The notes: generated by a model from the sequence alone, not told the origin. A stretch of DNA of 64,000 bases from Oceanobacillus manasiensis (GCF_000724085.1 NZ_CCDL010000003.1:1-64000), one strand, 5' to 3'. Positions 1-7,645 are shown, counted from the stretch's first letter. Translations and numbers: made by a program.

Positions 1-16
1 CCCGTCCGGACCGCCA
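1..16 (+). tRNA. tRNA-Asp, 3' end only (cut by window edge)
   Basis: The first bases are the 3' part of a T-arm and acceptor stem ending in an encoded CCA. They match the end of Bacillus tRNA-Asp, and Asp precedes Phe in Bacillus tRNA operons. The anticodon lies outside the window, so identity rests on the acceptor sequence and gene order. Confidence 0.8.
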
Positions 17-45
17 CTTTATCTGGTAAGTCTTAAAAACTAAAT

Positions 46-121
46 GGCTCGGTAGCTCAGTCGGTAGAGCAAGGGACTGAAAATCCCTGTGTCGGCGGTT
101 CGATTCCGTCCCGAGCCACCA
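46..121 (+). tRNA. tRNA-Phe (GAA)
   Basis: Complete cloverleaf with 7-bp acceptor stem (GGCTCGG/CCGAGCC), anticodon loop with GAA, T-loop TTCGATT and encoded CCA. It is almost identical to Bacillus tRNA-Phe and lies in a same-strand tRNA operon. Confidence 0.97.
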
Positions 122-146
122 TTTTTTTATTTAAACATTTATATAT

Positions 147-231
147 GGAGGGGTAGCGAAGTGGCTAAACGCGGCGGACTGTAAATCCGCTCCCTCAGGG
201 TTCGGCAGTTCGAATCTGCCCCCCTCCACCA
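147..231 (+). tRNA. tRNA-Tyr (GTA)
   Basis: Class II tRNA with a long variable arm, acceptor stem GGAGGGG/CCCCTCC, anticodon GTA and encoded CCA. It follows tRNA-Phe after about 25 nt in the same operon. Confidence 0.97.
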
Positions 232-251
232 TTTAATCAAATAAGATAAGT

Positions 252-325
252 AGGGGTATAGTTTAATGGTAAAACGAAGGTCTCCAAAACCTTTGATGTG
301 GGTTCGATTCCTACTACCCCTGCCA
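252..325 (+). tRNA. tRNA-Trp (CCA)
   Basis: Acceptor stem AGGGGTA/TACCCCT, anticodon CCA in the loop CTCCAAA, encoded 3' CCA. Matches Bacillus tRNA-Trp. Confidence 0.97.
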
Positions 326-336
326 TTTCTATGTAT

Positions 337-413
337 GGCGGTCGTGGCGAAGTGGTTAACGCACCGGATTGTGGCTCCGGCACACGTGGGTTCGATCCCC
401 ATCGATCGCCCCA
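337..413 (+). tRNA. tRNA-His (GTG)
   Basis: Anticodon GTG, acceptor stem GCGGTCG/CGATCGC plus the extra 5' G(-1) facing C73 that is specific to tRNA-His, encoded CCA. Confidence 0.97.
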
Positions 414-424
414 TTTTAATCTAA

Positions 425-499
425 TGGGCTATAGCCAAGCGGTAAGGCATCGGGTTTTGATCCCGTGTATCCCAGGTTCGAATCCTGGTAGCCCAGCCA
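425..499 (+). tRNA. tRNA-Gln (TTG)
   Basis: Acceptor stem TGGGCTA/TAGCCCA, anticodon TTG, encoded CCA; typical U1-A72 start of bacterial tRNA-Gln. Confidence 0.97.
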
Positions 500-503
500 A
501 TAT

Positions 504-578
504 GCGGAAGTAGTTCAGTGGTAGAACATCACCTTGCCAAGGTGGGGGTCGCGGGTTCGAATCCCGTCTTCCGCTCCA
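504..578 (+). tRNA. tRNA-Gly (GCC)
   Basis: Acceptor stem GCGGAAG/CTTCCGC, anticodon GCC, encoded CCA. It starts only 4 nt after tRNA-Gln. Confidence 0.97.
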
Positions 579-588
579 TTACTTTTAT

Positions 589-662
<74 letters not shown>

Positions 663-673
663 TTTACACACAT

Positions 674-712
674 GCCGGTGTGGCGAAATTGGCAGACGCG
701 CGGGACTCAAAA
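674..712 (+). pseudogene. tRNA-Leu (CAA), 5' half, cut in the anticodon loop (left attachment junction)
   Basis: The acceptor 5' strand GCCGGTG, a normal D-arm and the anticodon stem-loop up to CTCAAAA are present. After that the sequence no longer continues a tRNA. The missing 3' half, whose strand CACCGGT pairs with GCCGGTG, is found 18.3 kb away at 19013-19070. The 13 bases GCGGGACTCAAAA (700-712) occur at both places. This is the pattern left when an integrase recombines in an anticodon loop. The gene as it stands cannot make a tRNA. Confidence 0.85.
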
Positions 713-758
713 GCGTGCGATTTTAATTTTAGCTTCACATTGGTAGGATTATTAATAT

Positions 759-841
759 GCCGAAGTGGTGGAATTGGTATACACGCAGCACTCAAAATGC
801 TGTGCTCTCTGAGCATGTGGGTTCGACTCCCACCTTCGGTA
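759..841 (+). tRNA. tRNA-Leu (CAA), complete, probably brought in by the inserted DNA
   Basis: Class II fold: acceptor GCCGAAG/CTTCGGT, anticodon loop CTCAAAA (CAA), long variable arm TGCTCTCTGAGCA, T-loop TTCGACT. Unlike most neighbours upstream, it does not encode CCA. It reads the same codon as the disrupted tRNA-Leu and lies 46 bp inside the inserted segment, so it probably replaces the lost function. It would be transcribed by read-through from the tRNA operon and is followed by a terminator. Confidence 0.93.
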
Positions 842-854
842 TCTATCAAAAACT

Positions 855-887
855 GACTTTCAACGTTAATGTTGAAGGTCTTTTTTT
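855..887 (+). terminator. Rho-independent terminator after tRNA-Leu
   Basis: Stem GACTTTCAAC/GTTGAAGGTC with a 6-nt loop, followed directly by seven T. It would end transcription of the tRNA operon at its new distal gene. Confidence 0.85.
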
Positions 888-957
888 ATTGCCTTTTTAC
901 GGGACTGAATAAAGCTAAAATCGTGCGCTGTGAATCCCATTCATTGGAGGTAGTAAA

Positions 958-1268
958 ATGTCTAGAAGAAGAAATGAATTAAGTTTATTGAAGTCTAATG
1001 TTACTGATGAGGAAGGAATTTATAAGTATGGTTCTTACCAAACAATCATAACCAGAGAGGGATATGAAAAAATTCCTGAAACTCCGTTTGTAAGAATGAG
1101 ATCAGCAAACTTAAATTTACTTCAAACTCAATTGAAAATCTCCAGATAGATCCCCAGCGTAGCCAGTTACTAACTAAATCAGTACTTAATGACACAAATA
1201 TGATGGATTATGACGATTTAGAAGATGATGATATCTTACAAGGAATATATGGGAGGTTGGATAATTGA
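958..1268 (+). pseudogene. Unknown small protein gene, frameshifted
   Basis: A good ribosome binding site (TTGGAGG) precedes ATG 958. The first frame gives 63 residues beginning MSRRRNELSLLK and then stops. Shifting frame near nt 1110 gives an uninterrupted continuation (FTSNSIENLQIDPQ... ending GIYGRLDN) to a TGA at 1266-1268. The original protein was therefore about 100 residues with an acidic C-terminus. I do not recognise the family. Its stop overlaps the TTG start of the next gene, so the two were once translationally coupled. Confidence 0.6.
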
Positions 1269-1603
1269 CAGAACAAGAAGCAAGAGAAATTTTTGAAAAG
1301 GAATTTCCCAAGCATCCGGTTAAACTATATAAGCTAATTAATGAGGCTAAAAAGCTAGAATAGAAAGAAGCTTTATCAATCTTAGTTAAGAGTTATGAAC
1401 TTCTCCTCCCTTTACCATTCATTTTATTTTGTTCTAATGCTAACTTAGTTAAGATTATCTCATATGATGAATATGCTTCCATAATGATTCATAGAGCTAG
1501 AAAGAATAAGAATTATGGTTTACTGAATATAGCTAAAGCAGCTAGAAAAGTTGCCAAGGATGTGTCTATAATGAAACTGTACGACTTCTCTAAACTGTTT
1601 TAA
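1265..1603 (+). pseudogene. Unknown small protein gene with premature stop
   Basis: The TTG start follows GGGAGG and overlaps the preceding stop. The frame reads MTEQEAREIFEKEFPK... for 32 residues to a TAG at 1361-1363. It then continues in the same frame for another 79 codons (KEALSILVKSYELL... to LYDFSKLF) to TAA 1601-1603. This looks like one protein of about 112 residues broken by a nonsense mutation. The alternative is a genuine 32-residue peptide gene. The family is not recognised. With the previous gene it marks this segment as decaying DNA. Confidence 0.5.
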
Positions 1604-1627
1604 GTGATTTTTTCATCGTGGTATAAT
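1600..1627 (+). promoter_or_regulatory. Putative promoter of the first DUF6241-like gene
   Basis: A perfect TATAAT lies at 1622-1627, about 30 nt upstream of the start codon. The -35 candidate (TTAAGT at 1600-1605, 16-nt spacing) is weak. Confidence 0.5.
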
Positions 1628-1656
1628 AGAAATAAATGGGTTTAAAGGAGAAGAAA

Positions 1657-2244
1657 ATGAAGAGTGGCATCAAGAATAAAATCATCTTATCGCTAGTTGG
1701 TATACTATTTTTCTGCATAGGTTCATATGCATTTGTGAAATTTAATTATATTGAGGGATCAAACCAGGTCCTTTCGGGGCCGGAAAAAGAGGGAAGAGAA
1801 AAATTTGAATATCTTTCAAACTTAGACGATGTTAATAAAGAAATAATTCAGATGACTTCTCAAAAAATAGAATCTGATCAGCTAAAGGAATTAATAAGAG
1901 GCAGCAGTAGTGGAAGCTTTACGCCAGCCTACCTTAACACTTTGGGATTTGACTTAGCTCCGTACTACAGAACTTTAACTGTTGAAAATATAGAGTATGT
2001 GGAAGAATACGTTAAGAAACTAGAGGTAGATAAAGATACAGAAGGCTATTATCTGAGTTTCTTAGAAGAGTGGAAGAAAGGGGATTACAGTAGATTAGTA
2101 GAAGTTCATAAGAAGATTTTCCATGAGTATGCTGATTTCTCTAATAAGATGAGGTTTAAAGAAATAGATGATTATCGCTTAGCTACTCCAAAAGAAGAGC
2201 AAGATTTTCTAGATCATTATAGTCTCAACAATAAAGAAAGGTAA
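1657..2244 (+). CDS. DUF6241-like membrane-anchored/secreted protein (copy 1)
   Basis: The start is ATG 1657, preceded by AAAGGAG 5 nt away; an ATG seven codons upstream lacks a binding site. The 195-residue product begins with a basic tip (MKSGIKNK) and a hydrophobic segment (about residues 8-27), so it is a signal peptide or membrane anchor with the rest outside the cell. The body shares blocks with the opposite-strand neighbour at 2339-3034: VNKEIIQMTSQKIES, LVEVHKKIFHEYA and DDYRLAT. The match to DUF6241 is from memory of Bacillaceae proteins. No enzymatic motif is visible and no function is known. Confidence 0.75.
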   Translation: MKSGIKNKIILSLVGILFFCIGSYAFVKFNYIEGSNQVLSGPEKEGREKFEYLSNLDDVNKEIIQMTSQKIESDQLKELIRGSSSGSFTPAYLNTLGFDLAPYYRTLTVENIEYVEEYVKKLEVDKDTEGYYLSFLEEWKKGDYSRLVEVHKKIFHEYADFSNKMRFKEIDDYRLATPKEEQDFLDHYSLNNKER

Positions 2245-2251
2245 AAGAAAG

Positions 2252-2280
2252 GGCGAACTATACATTATAGTTCACCTTTT
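2252..2280 (+). terminator. Terminator after DUF6241-like copy 1
   Basis: An 11-bp stem (GGCGAACTATA/TATAGTTCACC, one mismatch) with a 3-nt loop runs into TTTT and an A/T tail. Confidence 0.7.
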
Positions 2281-2293
2281 ATATTTTATAATA

Positions 2294-2338
2294 TAAAAAG
2301 AGAGCCCGTAGTTTATACAAAGGCTCACTCTTTTTATA
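2294..2338 (-). terminator. Terminator of the minus-strand DUF6241-like gene
   Basis: Inverted repeat AAAGAGAGCC / GGCTCACTCTTT with a 15-nt loop and A/T runs on both sides. It sits directly after the stop codon of the minus-strand gene and could work in both directions between the converging genes. Confidence 0.65.
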
Positions 2339-3034
2339 TTAGTATTGGGAACCGATTCCGTAATGACTTAAGAAGGCTTCTTCTTCTTCCTTCGTAGCTA
2401 AACGATAGTCGTCTACTTCAAGATACTGTTCTGTTCCATCCATTGGATTTGCATATTCATGTAACAGATCTTTATGAACTTCAACCAAATTACTAAAGTC
2501 TTCTCTTTTCCATTCACTTAGGAATCCTTGATAACGTTCGTTGATTTCTTTATCTAAATCTAGTTTTGAAACAACGTACTGAAGATATTCTAAATTGTCC
2601 AAAGTCAGTGCTGCATAGTTATTGGTGGACTCGAATAGTCCTAATCCTGAAGGATAAATAGGAGTGAAAGGAAATGTTGGAGCATCTCCACCCAATAATT
2701 CTCTTGTCTTAACAGACTCAATTTTTTGAGAAGTCATTTGAATGATCTCTCTGTTAACATCTTCTATCGTTTCTATTTCTCCAAATCCATATTCATCTGC
2801 AGCCCCATAAAAGTTATTTTGGACTTCTTTAAACTTTGACATAGACCAACCTTTAATTGGACTATCTCCATGACCTTGTTCTTGCTCTTCTTGAACAGTT
2901 TTTTCATCGGCTGACTCTTCTTTTACTTTCTTTTGACTTTCATCTGATGAACTTTCATTGGATGTAGCAAAAATAACAACACTACCTCCAATTAAAAATA
3001 ATGCTACGATTAGTACTAGAAATATCTTCTTCAT
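2339..3034 (-). CDS. DUF6241-like secreted protein (copy 2)
   Basis: 231 residues. The N-terminus is a signal/anchor: MKK, a hydrophobic run (residues 4-23), then a low-complexity Ser/Glu/Lys linker (about 25-60). The globular part (about 65-231) is paralogous to copy 1 and shares VNREIIQMTSQKIES, LVEVHKDLLHEYA and DDYRLATKEEE near the C-terminus. A ribosome binding site (GGAGGAATTCAC) precedes the ATG. It converges on copy 1, so the pair is an inverted duplication. Function is unknown; it should act at the cell surface. Confidence 0.78.
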   Translation of the reverse strand: MKKIFLVLIVALFLIGGSVVIFATSNESSSDESQKKVKEESADEKTVQEEQEQGHGDSPIKGWSMSKFKEVQNNFYGAADEYGFGEIETIEDVNREIIQMTSQKIESVKTRELLGGDAPTFPFTPIYPSGLGLFESTNNYAALTLDNLEYLQYVVSKLDLDKEINERYQGFLSEWKREDFSNLVEVHKDLLHEYANPMDGTEQYLEVDDYRLATKEEEEAFLSHYGIGSQY

Positions 3035-3124
3035 GTGAATTCCTCCAGTTGATTAACTAACTATATCATACCAGATAATGGCATCTTTCTTAACCATAGA
3101 AACAATATTTTTAAATCTTGACTT

Positions 3125-3475
3125 CTATTGGAAATTACTTTTAATATAGCTTAACTCTTCATCTACTGGTAAAAGCGATGTGGCTTTTCCTCCAGTGCCA
3201 TTTTGCAGTCCCCAAAAGTAATTTTGATCAGAAACAGCATTACTAAAATCTCCAATTTTCCAACCTTCAAGGATATCCATTAAAGTACTTTTATTATCAA
3301 AGTGACTGTGCTTAACTACTTCATAACCCTGATCAATTGTATCAGGGTGCATTGGAGCTTTTCCCCATTTTTTCTGAGCTTTAATTTTTTGATGGACCAT
3401 TTTGAGCATGACATTTATAATTTCATCTTGGCTTGAATACTTATCGATGTCTAAATCTAAAGACAAAATGACCAA
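3125..3475 (-). pseudogene. DUF6241-like gene (copy 3), 5'-truncated
   Basis: The readable part (116 residues) lacks the signal peptide of copies 1 and 2. It resembles their middle and C-terminal parts: MVHQKIK corresponds to MTSQKIES, and LEGWKIGDFSNAV to LSEWKREDFSNLV. The 5' end runs into the coding frame of the plus-strand GIY-YIG gene, and no ribosome binding site precedes the first ATG. I read it as a fragment joined to unrelated DNA near 3467. Confidence 0.6.
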
Positions 3476-4067
3476 TCAGGATATAGCTGAGATATATGGT
3501 GTAAAGTATCAAAAAATCCAGCAGTTAATTAGAAAGCATAAACTTAATACAAATGAGCTAAGAAAAGTTGACAAGCAAATCGTCTATGAACATTGGTACA
3601 AAGGTAAAGTAGTTTATGTTGGTTCAGGGAAATGGAATAGAATGACATCAAGTTCCAGAAGAAATTTGGAACATAAAAAGTTAATGCAAGATGGATTAAT
3701 TAAATATAAGATTGTTAAAGAGTTTAACGATGTGCAGTACGTTAGAGAATACGAAAATAAATTGATTACAAGATATAGAAGTTTAGGCAAAGCTGACTTC
3801 AATTTAAAATATGATGGTGTGCGAGAGGAAATATCCAACAGAGGTTATACTTCCACTACAGAATCAAATAATAAAGATAAACCGATTTTAGTCTGGAAAA
3901 ATGGAAGTTACTTTGGCACATACAATCGCATTATAGATTTCGCTAGTGAAGTTTCTGATCAGCCTAAAAAGTTGTTAAGCTGTATCTCTTTAATCATTCA
4001 TAGGAATTGGAGACCAATGCAAGGGAATTTAGGAGGCTATGTAATTAAATTTAAAGATAATTCTTGA
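3468..4067 (+). CDS. GIY-YIG-like nuclease with C-terminal NUMOD1-like motif, probably missing its 5' end
   Basis: The frame from MTNQDIAEIYGVKYQKIQQLI starts with a helix-turn-helix-like segment. A GIY-YIG-type block follows: VVYVGSGKWNR, then an HKKLMQDG stretch and YENKLITRYRSLG. The C-terminal 50 residues (ILVWKNGSYFGTYNRIIDFA) resemble the NUMOD1 DNA-binding module of homing endonucleases. The frame stays open upstream to 3402, but only over sequence belonging to the antisense DUF6241 fragment, and there is no ribosome binding site. The gene was probably cut at its 5' end. Family assignment is by motif only. Confidence 0.55.
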   Translation: MTNQDIAEIYGVKYQKIQQLIRKHKLNTNELRKVDKQIVYEHWYKGKVVYVGSGKWNRMTSSSRRNLEHKKLMQDGLIKYKIVKEFNDVQYVREYENKLITRYRSLGKADFNLKYDGVREEISNRGYTSTTESNNKDKPILVWKNGSYFGTYNRIIDFASEVSDQPKKLLSCISLIIHRNWRPMQGNLGGYVIKFKDNS

Positions 4068-4147
4068 CCTTTCTTTTAATCAATAGCATAATAGTCAGTA
4101 ATCACATGCATCGCTTTTAGCAAGTGGGGAAAAACGTTGTTATGTCA

Positions 4148-4230
4148 GCTCGTGTGGCGGAATTACAGTGCGTCGGGACTCAAAATCCCGTTCCTTCACG
4201 GGAGTGTCGGTTCGACCCCGACCACCGGTA
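4148..4230 (+). pseudogene. tRNA-Leu (CAA)-like sequence with degenerate 5' half; internal attachment site
   Basis: Positions 4174-4230 are identical to 19014-19070, the 3' half of tRNA-Leu(CAA): anticodon stem-loop, variable arm, T-arm and acceptor 3' strand. The 26 bases before it (GCTCGTGTGGCGGAATTACAG...) resemble a tRNA-Leu 5' half. However, they lack the D-loop GG and put a C-C mismatch in the acceptor stem (GCTCGTG against CACCGGT). A tyrosine recombinase gene begins about 155 nt downstream, the usual position for an attachment site. It may still score as a weak tRNA, but I doubt it is functional. Confidence 0.75.
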
Positions 4231-4385
4231 CTATAAACGTTGATATGACGGCGTTCTAACGGAGTTTATTCGTTAGGGCGTCGTCTTTTTTGCGTTCATT
4301 TTACGTAGAACGTGTGGACATTAGTCCCGTGAATACAGACGAACTTACGCTTTCCTTTGAAGTAATCAGAGGGAGGCGTTTTTTA

Positions 4386-5366
4386 TTGACAAAAAATACA
4401 GGCAAGCGTCGCAACAACGAATTAAACGTAAACGAAATCGACATAGCAACAGAGCCACTAGAACTAGAGACGTTATCGTACGATGAAGCGGTTAAACGGT
4501 TTCTAGCAGACGCGCAACGGCGAGGTTTACGTCCGGACACAATACAGTATTACAGGGACAAGACAGGTATGTTTAGACGTTGGCTAGTTGCGGAAGATAA
4601 GGCGGACTTTATTCGTATGGTCATGCGACCGGATATAGACGCATACGTGGACTATTTAAAAGCAACACGCGGACTAAGTAACGGTTCTGTAAATACACAT
4701 TTAAGAGCAATTAGGGCGTTTTTCGGTTTCTTACTTGATTCTAAGTATATACGCAATAGCCCCACGAAAAACTATCCGTTGTTAAAAGTCCGTGCGGGCA
4801 ATATTGAAACTTTCACTGTTAAGCAACTAAGATCGTTATTTAATGCGCCCGATAAACGAACATTTACAGGCTTACGTGACTACACGTATATGCTGTTGCT
4901 TTTAGAAACTGGCATAAGGTTGTCGGAGTCGGCTGCTATTTTAATAGAGGACGTAAAACTGGCGGAAGGGGTTATATTCGTACGTCATACAAAAAATAAC
5001 TTTCACAGATACGTACCTATACAGACTAAAATGATCGAACAGTTACGGCGTTATTTAAAAATACGGGGAACGTGCGAGTCAAACCACTTATTTGTAACGC
5101 TTGATGGCGAAGCAATGACAAGAGCGGGTTTACAAAAGATCGTTACGAAGTACGGTACACAGGCGGGCATAAAGGGCGTAAGGTGTAGCCCGCATACACT
5201 ACGGCATACGTTTGCGAAACTATCCGTTATGAACGGTGCAGGAGTATTCGAGTTACAGAAAATACTAGGTCATTCCACGATGGAAATGGTACGCGTTTAT
5301 GTAAATTTATATTCTAGCGACGTGAATGATAGGCACAAGGAATTTTCACCGTTAAGAGATTTATAG
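4386..5366 (+). CDS. int: Tyrosine recombinase (element integrase)
   Basis: Phage/Xer-type integrase, about 326 residues, expected to integrate and excise the element at tRNA-Leu. It has an N-terminal SAM-like core-binding domain (about residues 25-120) and a C-terminal catalytic domain. Visible catalytic residues are Arg in ETGIRLSE, Lys in HTKNN, HTLRH, the His in LGHST, and the Tyr nucleophile in VYVNLY. I chose TTG 4386 because GGGAGG lies 9 nt upstream. An upstream TTG at 4290 keeps the frame open but has no binding site. The gene lies directly beside the internal attachment site. Confidence 0.92.
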   Translation: MTKNTGKRRNNELNVNEIDIATEPLELETLSYDEAVKRFLADAQRRGLRPDTIQYYRDKTGMFRRWLVAEDKADFIRMVMRPDIDAYVDYLKATRGLSNGSVNTHLRAIRAFFGFLLDSKYIRNSPTKNYPLLKVRAGNIETFTVKQLRSLFNAPDKRTFTGLRDYTYMLLLLETGIRLSESAAILIEDVKLAEGVIFVRHTKNNFHRYVPIQTKMIEQLRRYLKIRGTCESNHLFVTLDGEAMTRAGLQKIVTKYGTQAGIKGVRCSPHTLRHTFAKLSVMNGAGVFELQKILGHSTMEMVRVYVNLYSSDVNDRHKEFSPLRDL

Positions 5367-5380
5367 AGGGAGGGGCACGA

Positions 5381-5485
5381 ATGGACAAGCAAACCGCACG
5401 TATCGCATATTACACGCGCAAGGTCGCCGATTACGGCGCACAGCACGTAAGCCAGGGGCGCAACAATATCGTTATGATCGCCTAA
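5381..5485 (+). CDS. Small basic protein, 34 residues
   Basis: ATG 5381 is preceded by GAGGGAGGGG, a strong binding site, 14 nt after the integrase stop. The peptide MDKQTARIAYYTRK...GRNNIVMIA is basic. It resembles no family I know. The position suggests an integrase-linked accessory factor, possibly excisionase-like, but nothing in the sequence proves that. Confidence 0.5.
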   Translation: MDKQTARIAYYTRKVADYGAQHVSQGRNNIVMIA

Positions 5486-5708
5486 TGGCGTATAAGCAAC
5501 GGCTAAACGTTTCACTTAGCGAATAAATAGTTACGCATAAAAAAAAAAAGACGCGCATGAAGCGAATATAAAAACTCGCTACAATACACGACCTAGACAA
5601 TCGTTATTGTATCGCGAAAAACCGTTAAATGCAAGGCTTATTTAACTATGACCTTGAAAACGAACATATATTCGTATTCGTGTGTCCACAATCGGAGGGG
5701 CAAACGAA

Positions 5709-6497
5709 ATGACAACGTACTTAATCGCAAACGAAACTACTTACCGCAATCTATCCACGTTCACTAGCGTTGAAGCTATGGACGCCGAAATTAAACAGCA
5801 CAAGGACGCCCACAACCTTACACAGACGGAAAGAGACGTCCTGGACGTACTGGCACGCCATAGTTGCAAGTACAAGGGCGTTAGCTTCCTAACGAATAGT
5901 AAACTCGGCATGATCGTAGGCATACGCAGGGAGACGGCTTCCCGCGTTCGTAGCAAGCTAGAACGTAAGGGAATTATTCGCCAGTACAGGTTAAAGCGTG
6001 ACGGGGGCGACCGTAGGGAAACGGGCAGCGCTGCCGTTATACAACCGGCAGTCACGGCGGAGGTCACACCCAACGTGTCACACCATAAAGCCACGCCTAA
6101 TAAACTTAATAAAAACAGTAATACACATAAAAGAGACGGGGACAAGCAAGCCAACCCGCAACCAAACGCAGACGAACTAGGCAAACGTGCGCTTAAAACG
6201 GGCATACCTAGTGCGATATATGACGCGTTGGCGCCTTACTTTGACGTAAAGGCATTGTACGACGTTTACGGCATTCTCATACGTGCCAAGGCGTCCGTAG
6301 ACCGTTCTATTACGTTTGAAGAACACGGACAAGCGTATATTGACGAATTTCATAACATAATCCGCAAGCTTAAATTAGGACAAGTACGCAATTTTAACGG
6401 CTTGCTATACGTAGCATGGCGCAAGGTTACGGAACAAGTCAGTCGGCTTGTTGGCAGTGCGCGTAGCCCGTTGTATTACGATTGGCTGGCGGAATAG
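5709..6497 (+). CDS. Winged-helix DNA-binding protein, possible replication or regulatory factor
   Basis: 262 residues from ATG 5709, chosen because TCGGAGGGG lies 8 nt upstream. The N-terminal third carries a winged helix: LTQTERDVLDVLARHS..., LTNSKLGMIVGIRRETASRVRSKLERKGII. A Thr/Asn/Lys-rich linker follows (about 115-165), then a C-terminal helical domain ending SPLYYDWLAE. HTH-linker-helical layouts occur in plasmid and phage replication or regulatory proteins of Firmicutes, but I cannot name a family. The 220 bp upstream to the previous gene is A/T-rich and otherwise featureless. Confidence 0.7.
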   Translation: MTTYLIANETTYRNLSTFTSVEAMDAEIKQHKDAHNLTQTERDVLDVLARHSCKYKGVSFLTNSKLGMIVGIRRETASRVRSKLERKGIIRQYRLKRDGGDRRETGSAAVIQPAVTAEVTPNVSHHKATPNKLNKNSNTHKRDGDKQANPQPNADELGKRALKTGIPSAIYDALAPYFDVKALYDVYGILIRAKASVDRSITFEEHGQAYIDEFHNIIRKLKLGQVRNFNGLLYVAWRKVTEQVSRLVGSARSPLYYDWLAE

Positions 6498-6605
6498 CGC
6501 TTGTGTTATAGGCGCATAGTGTATGTTTTCGGTACTAATAACTTATTTATATGGGACGTAGTTTAAGTTTAGTGCGCGCAGTACGTTGTATTACGATGAT
6601 TGGCG

Positions 6606-6845
6606 TTAGTAATCGAGTTTACTTACGAAATCAAGTATTTTGGCGAAGTCGCCTTCCGACCAGTTGGCGTTCACCGCTTTATTAACGATAAAAGCCGGTA
6701 AACCATATTCACGAAGATAACGCTTGATTATTTCTTTCTTGATTTGATCGGCCTTTGTTGACGATTGTTCGTAATCTGCAATTAGCGTTTGTGCGGTAGG
6801 TTCGTCACTCGATGAGATCCATCGAAAACCTGGCGATATTGTCAT
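6606..6845 (-). CDS. Small hypothetical protein, 79 residues
   Basis: Minus-strand frame with start at 6845 (MTISPGFRWISSSDEP) chosen for GGAGGG 9 nt upstream; a longer frame to 6908 lacks a site. The C-terminal half (STKADQIKKEIIKRYLREYGLPAFIVNKAVNANWSEGDFAKILDFVSKLDY) is helical. No recognisable family. It converges on the winged-helix gene. Confidence 0.6.
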   Translation of the reverse strand: MTISPGFRWISSSDEPTAQTLIADYEQSSTKADQIKKEIIKRYLREYGLPAFIVNKAVNANWSEGDFAKILDFVSKLDY

Positions 6846-7616
6846 AATATAAAACCCTCCTATAACGTGTTTAACAGCAGTATACAGTTTTTTGCGAGTA
6901 ACGACCAAATTACGAAAAGTGACGAAGGTAGTTATATTAAGCTAAACGTGTATATAGGCAAGGTAATGTTAGGTTGAACAAAGGAAAGAGATAAATTTGT
7001 GGAATATTTATAAATTTAGTATACCTTGAAATATAGCGATACTAAAGCATTTATAACTTTTTTTAACGATTACGTTGGTTTGTTTGCTTGATTATCGAAA
7101 AATCGTGGTTTATGATATTTATGCGAAGAAACGGAGAGTACATTTATAGGACAATATGACAAAATAATATCGCCTAGCTTGTCTGTCGGGGAGGGTTTCA
7201 ATGGAGATAGTGTATGCGGTGTTGTTCGTTCTTTACGTGTTAAAAAACATATCTTTTTCACTTACTATAACAAAAAAGTGACCCTAAACTAAGAGAGTCA
7301 CTACACAAATAGTTATTTTTAGTCGCTAGTTGGCCGCTGGCGACTTTCTTTTATTATAACCACGTTAACGATTGTTTGTAAATACATAATAAAAACCCTT
7401 GACCTTTGAAATTTCGTAGCAAATTTTCGGACACCCGGCAGCCGGCACAAACATTCCACCGCCCCGCCCCCCTATCGTTCTATTTTACCTTGCCAAGCGT
7501 GCTTCCGTCGCTTACACGGCGTTCGTTTAAGTATACCTTTACGGAATATATAAAAGGACTTGTTTGTCCGTTCGTTAAGGTTATATAATCAACTTTATAA
7601 ACGTTCATAAAATATA
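6846..7616. other. Long non-coding stretch in the element
   Basis: About 770 bp with no credible gene; a 63-residue minus-strand frame (7070-7261) has no binding site. It holds an inverted repeat AGTGAC/GTCACT (about 7276-7302), a terminator-like hairpin at 7321-7350, and, near the recombinase promoter, CGTTCGTT (7569-7576) facing AACGAAC (7629-7635). Such a region beside a serine recombinase could contain its recombination sites or an origin; this is inference. Confidence 0.5.
7321..7350 (+). terminator. Terminator-like hairpin
   Basis: Stem AGTCGC/GCGACT with a loop of about 14 nt, followed by TTCTTTT. It lies far from any plus-strand gene, so it may block read-through or terminate an unseen RNA. 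Confidence 0.45.
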
Positions 7617-7645
7617 TTGACGTTTACGAACGAACAGGTTAGAAT
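7617..7645 (+). promoter_or_regulatory. Sigma-A type promoter of the serine recombinase
   Basis: TTGACG (7617-7622) and TAGAAT (7640-7645) are separated by exactly 17 bp, about 30 nt upstream of the recombinase start. The spacer contains ACGAACGAAC, one arm of an inverted repeat whose other arm is CGTTCGTT at 7569-7576. Binding of the recombinase or a repressor there would cover the promoter. Confidence 0.7.

Noticed and set aside
713-4173. A second complete mobile element with its own integrase
   Set aside because: No recombinase gene is present in this segment; only decayed or unknown genes remain.
4148-4230. A third functional tRNA-Leu
   Set aside because: The 5' half lacks the D-loop GG and has an acceptor mismatch; the 3' half is explained as the element's repeat.
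4290-4385. Integrase start at TTG 4290
   Set aside because: No ribosome binding site there; GGGAGG correctly precedes the in-frame TTG 4386.
7070-7261. 63-residue minus-strand frame
   Set aside because: No ribosome binding site, low-complexity composition and no neighbours; likely chance.
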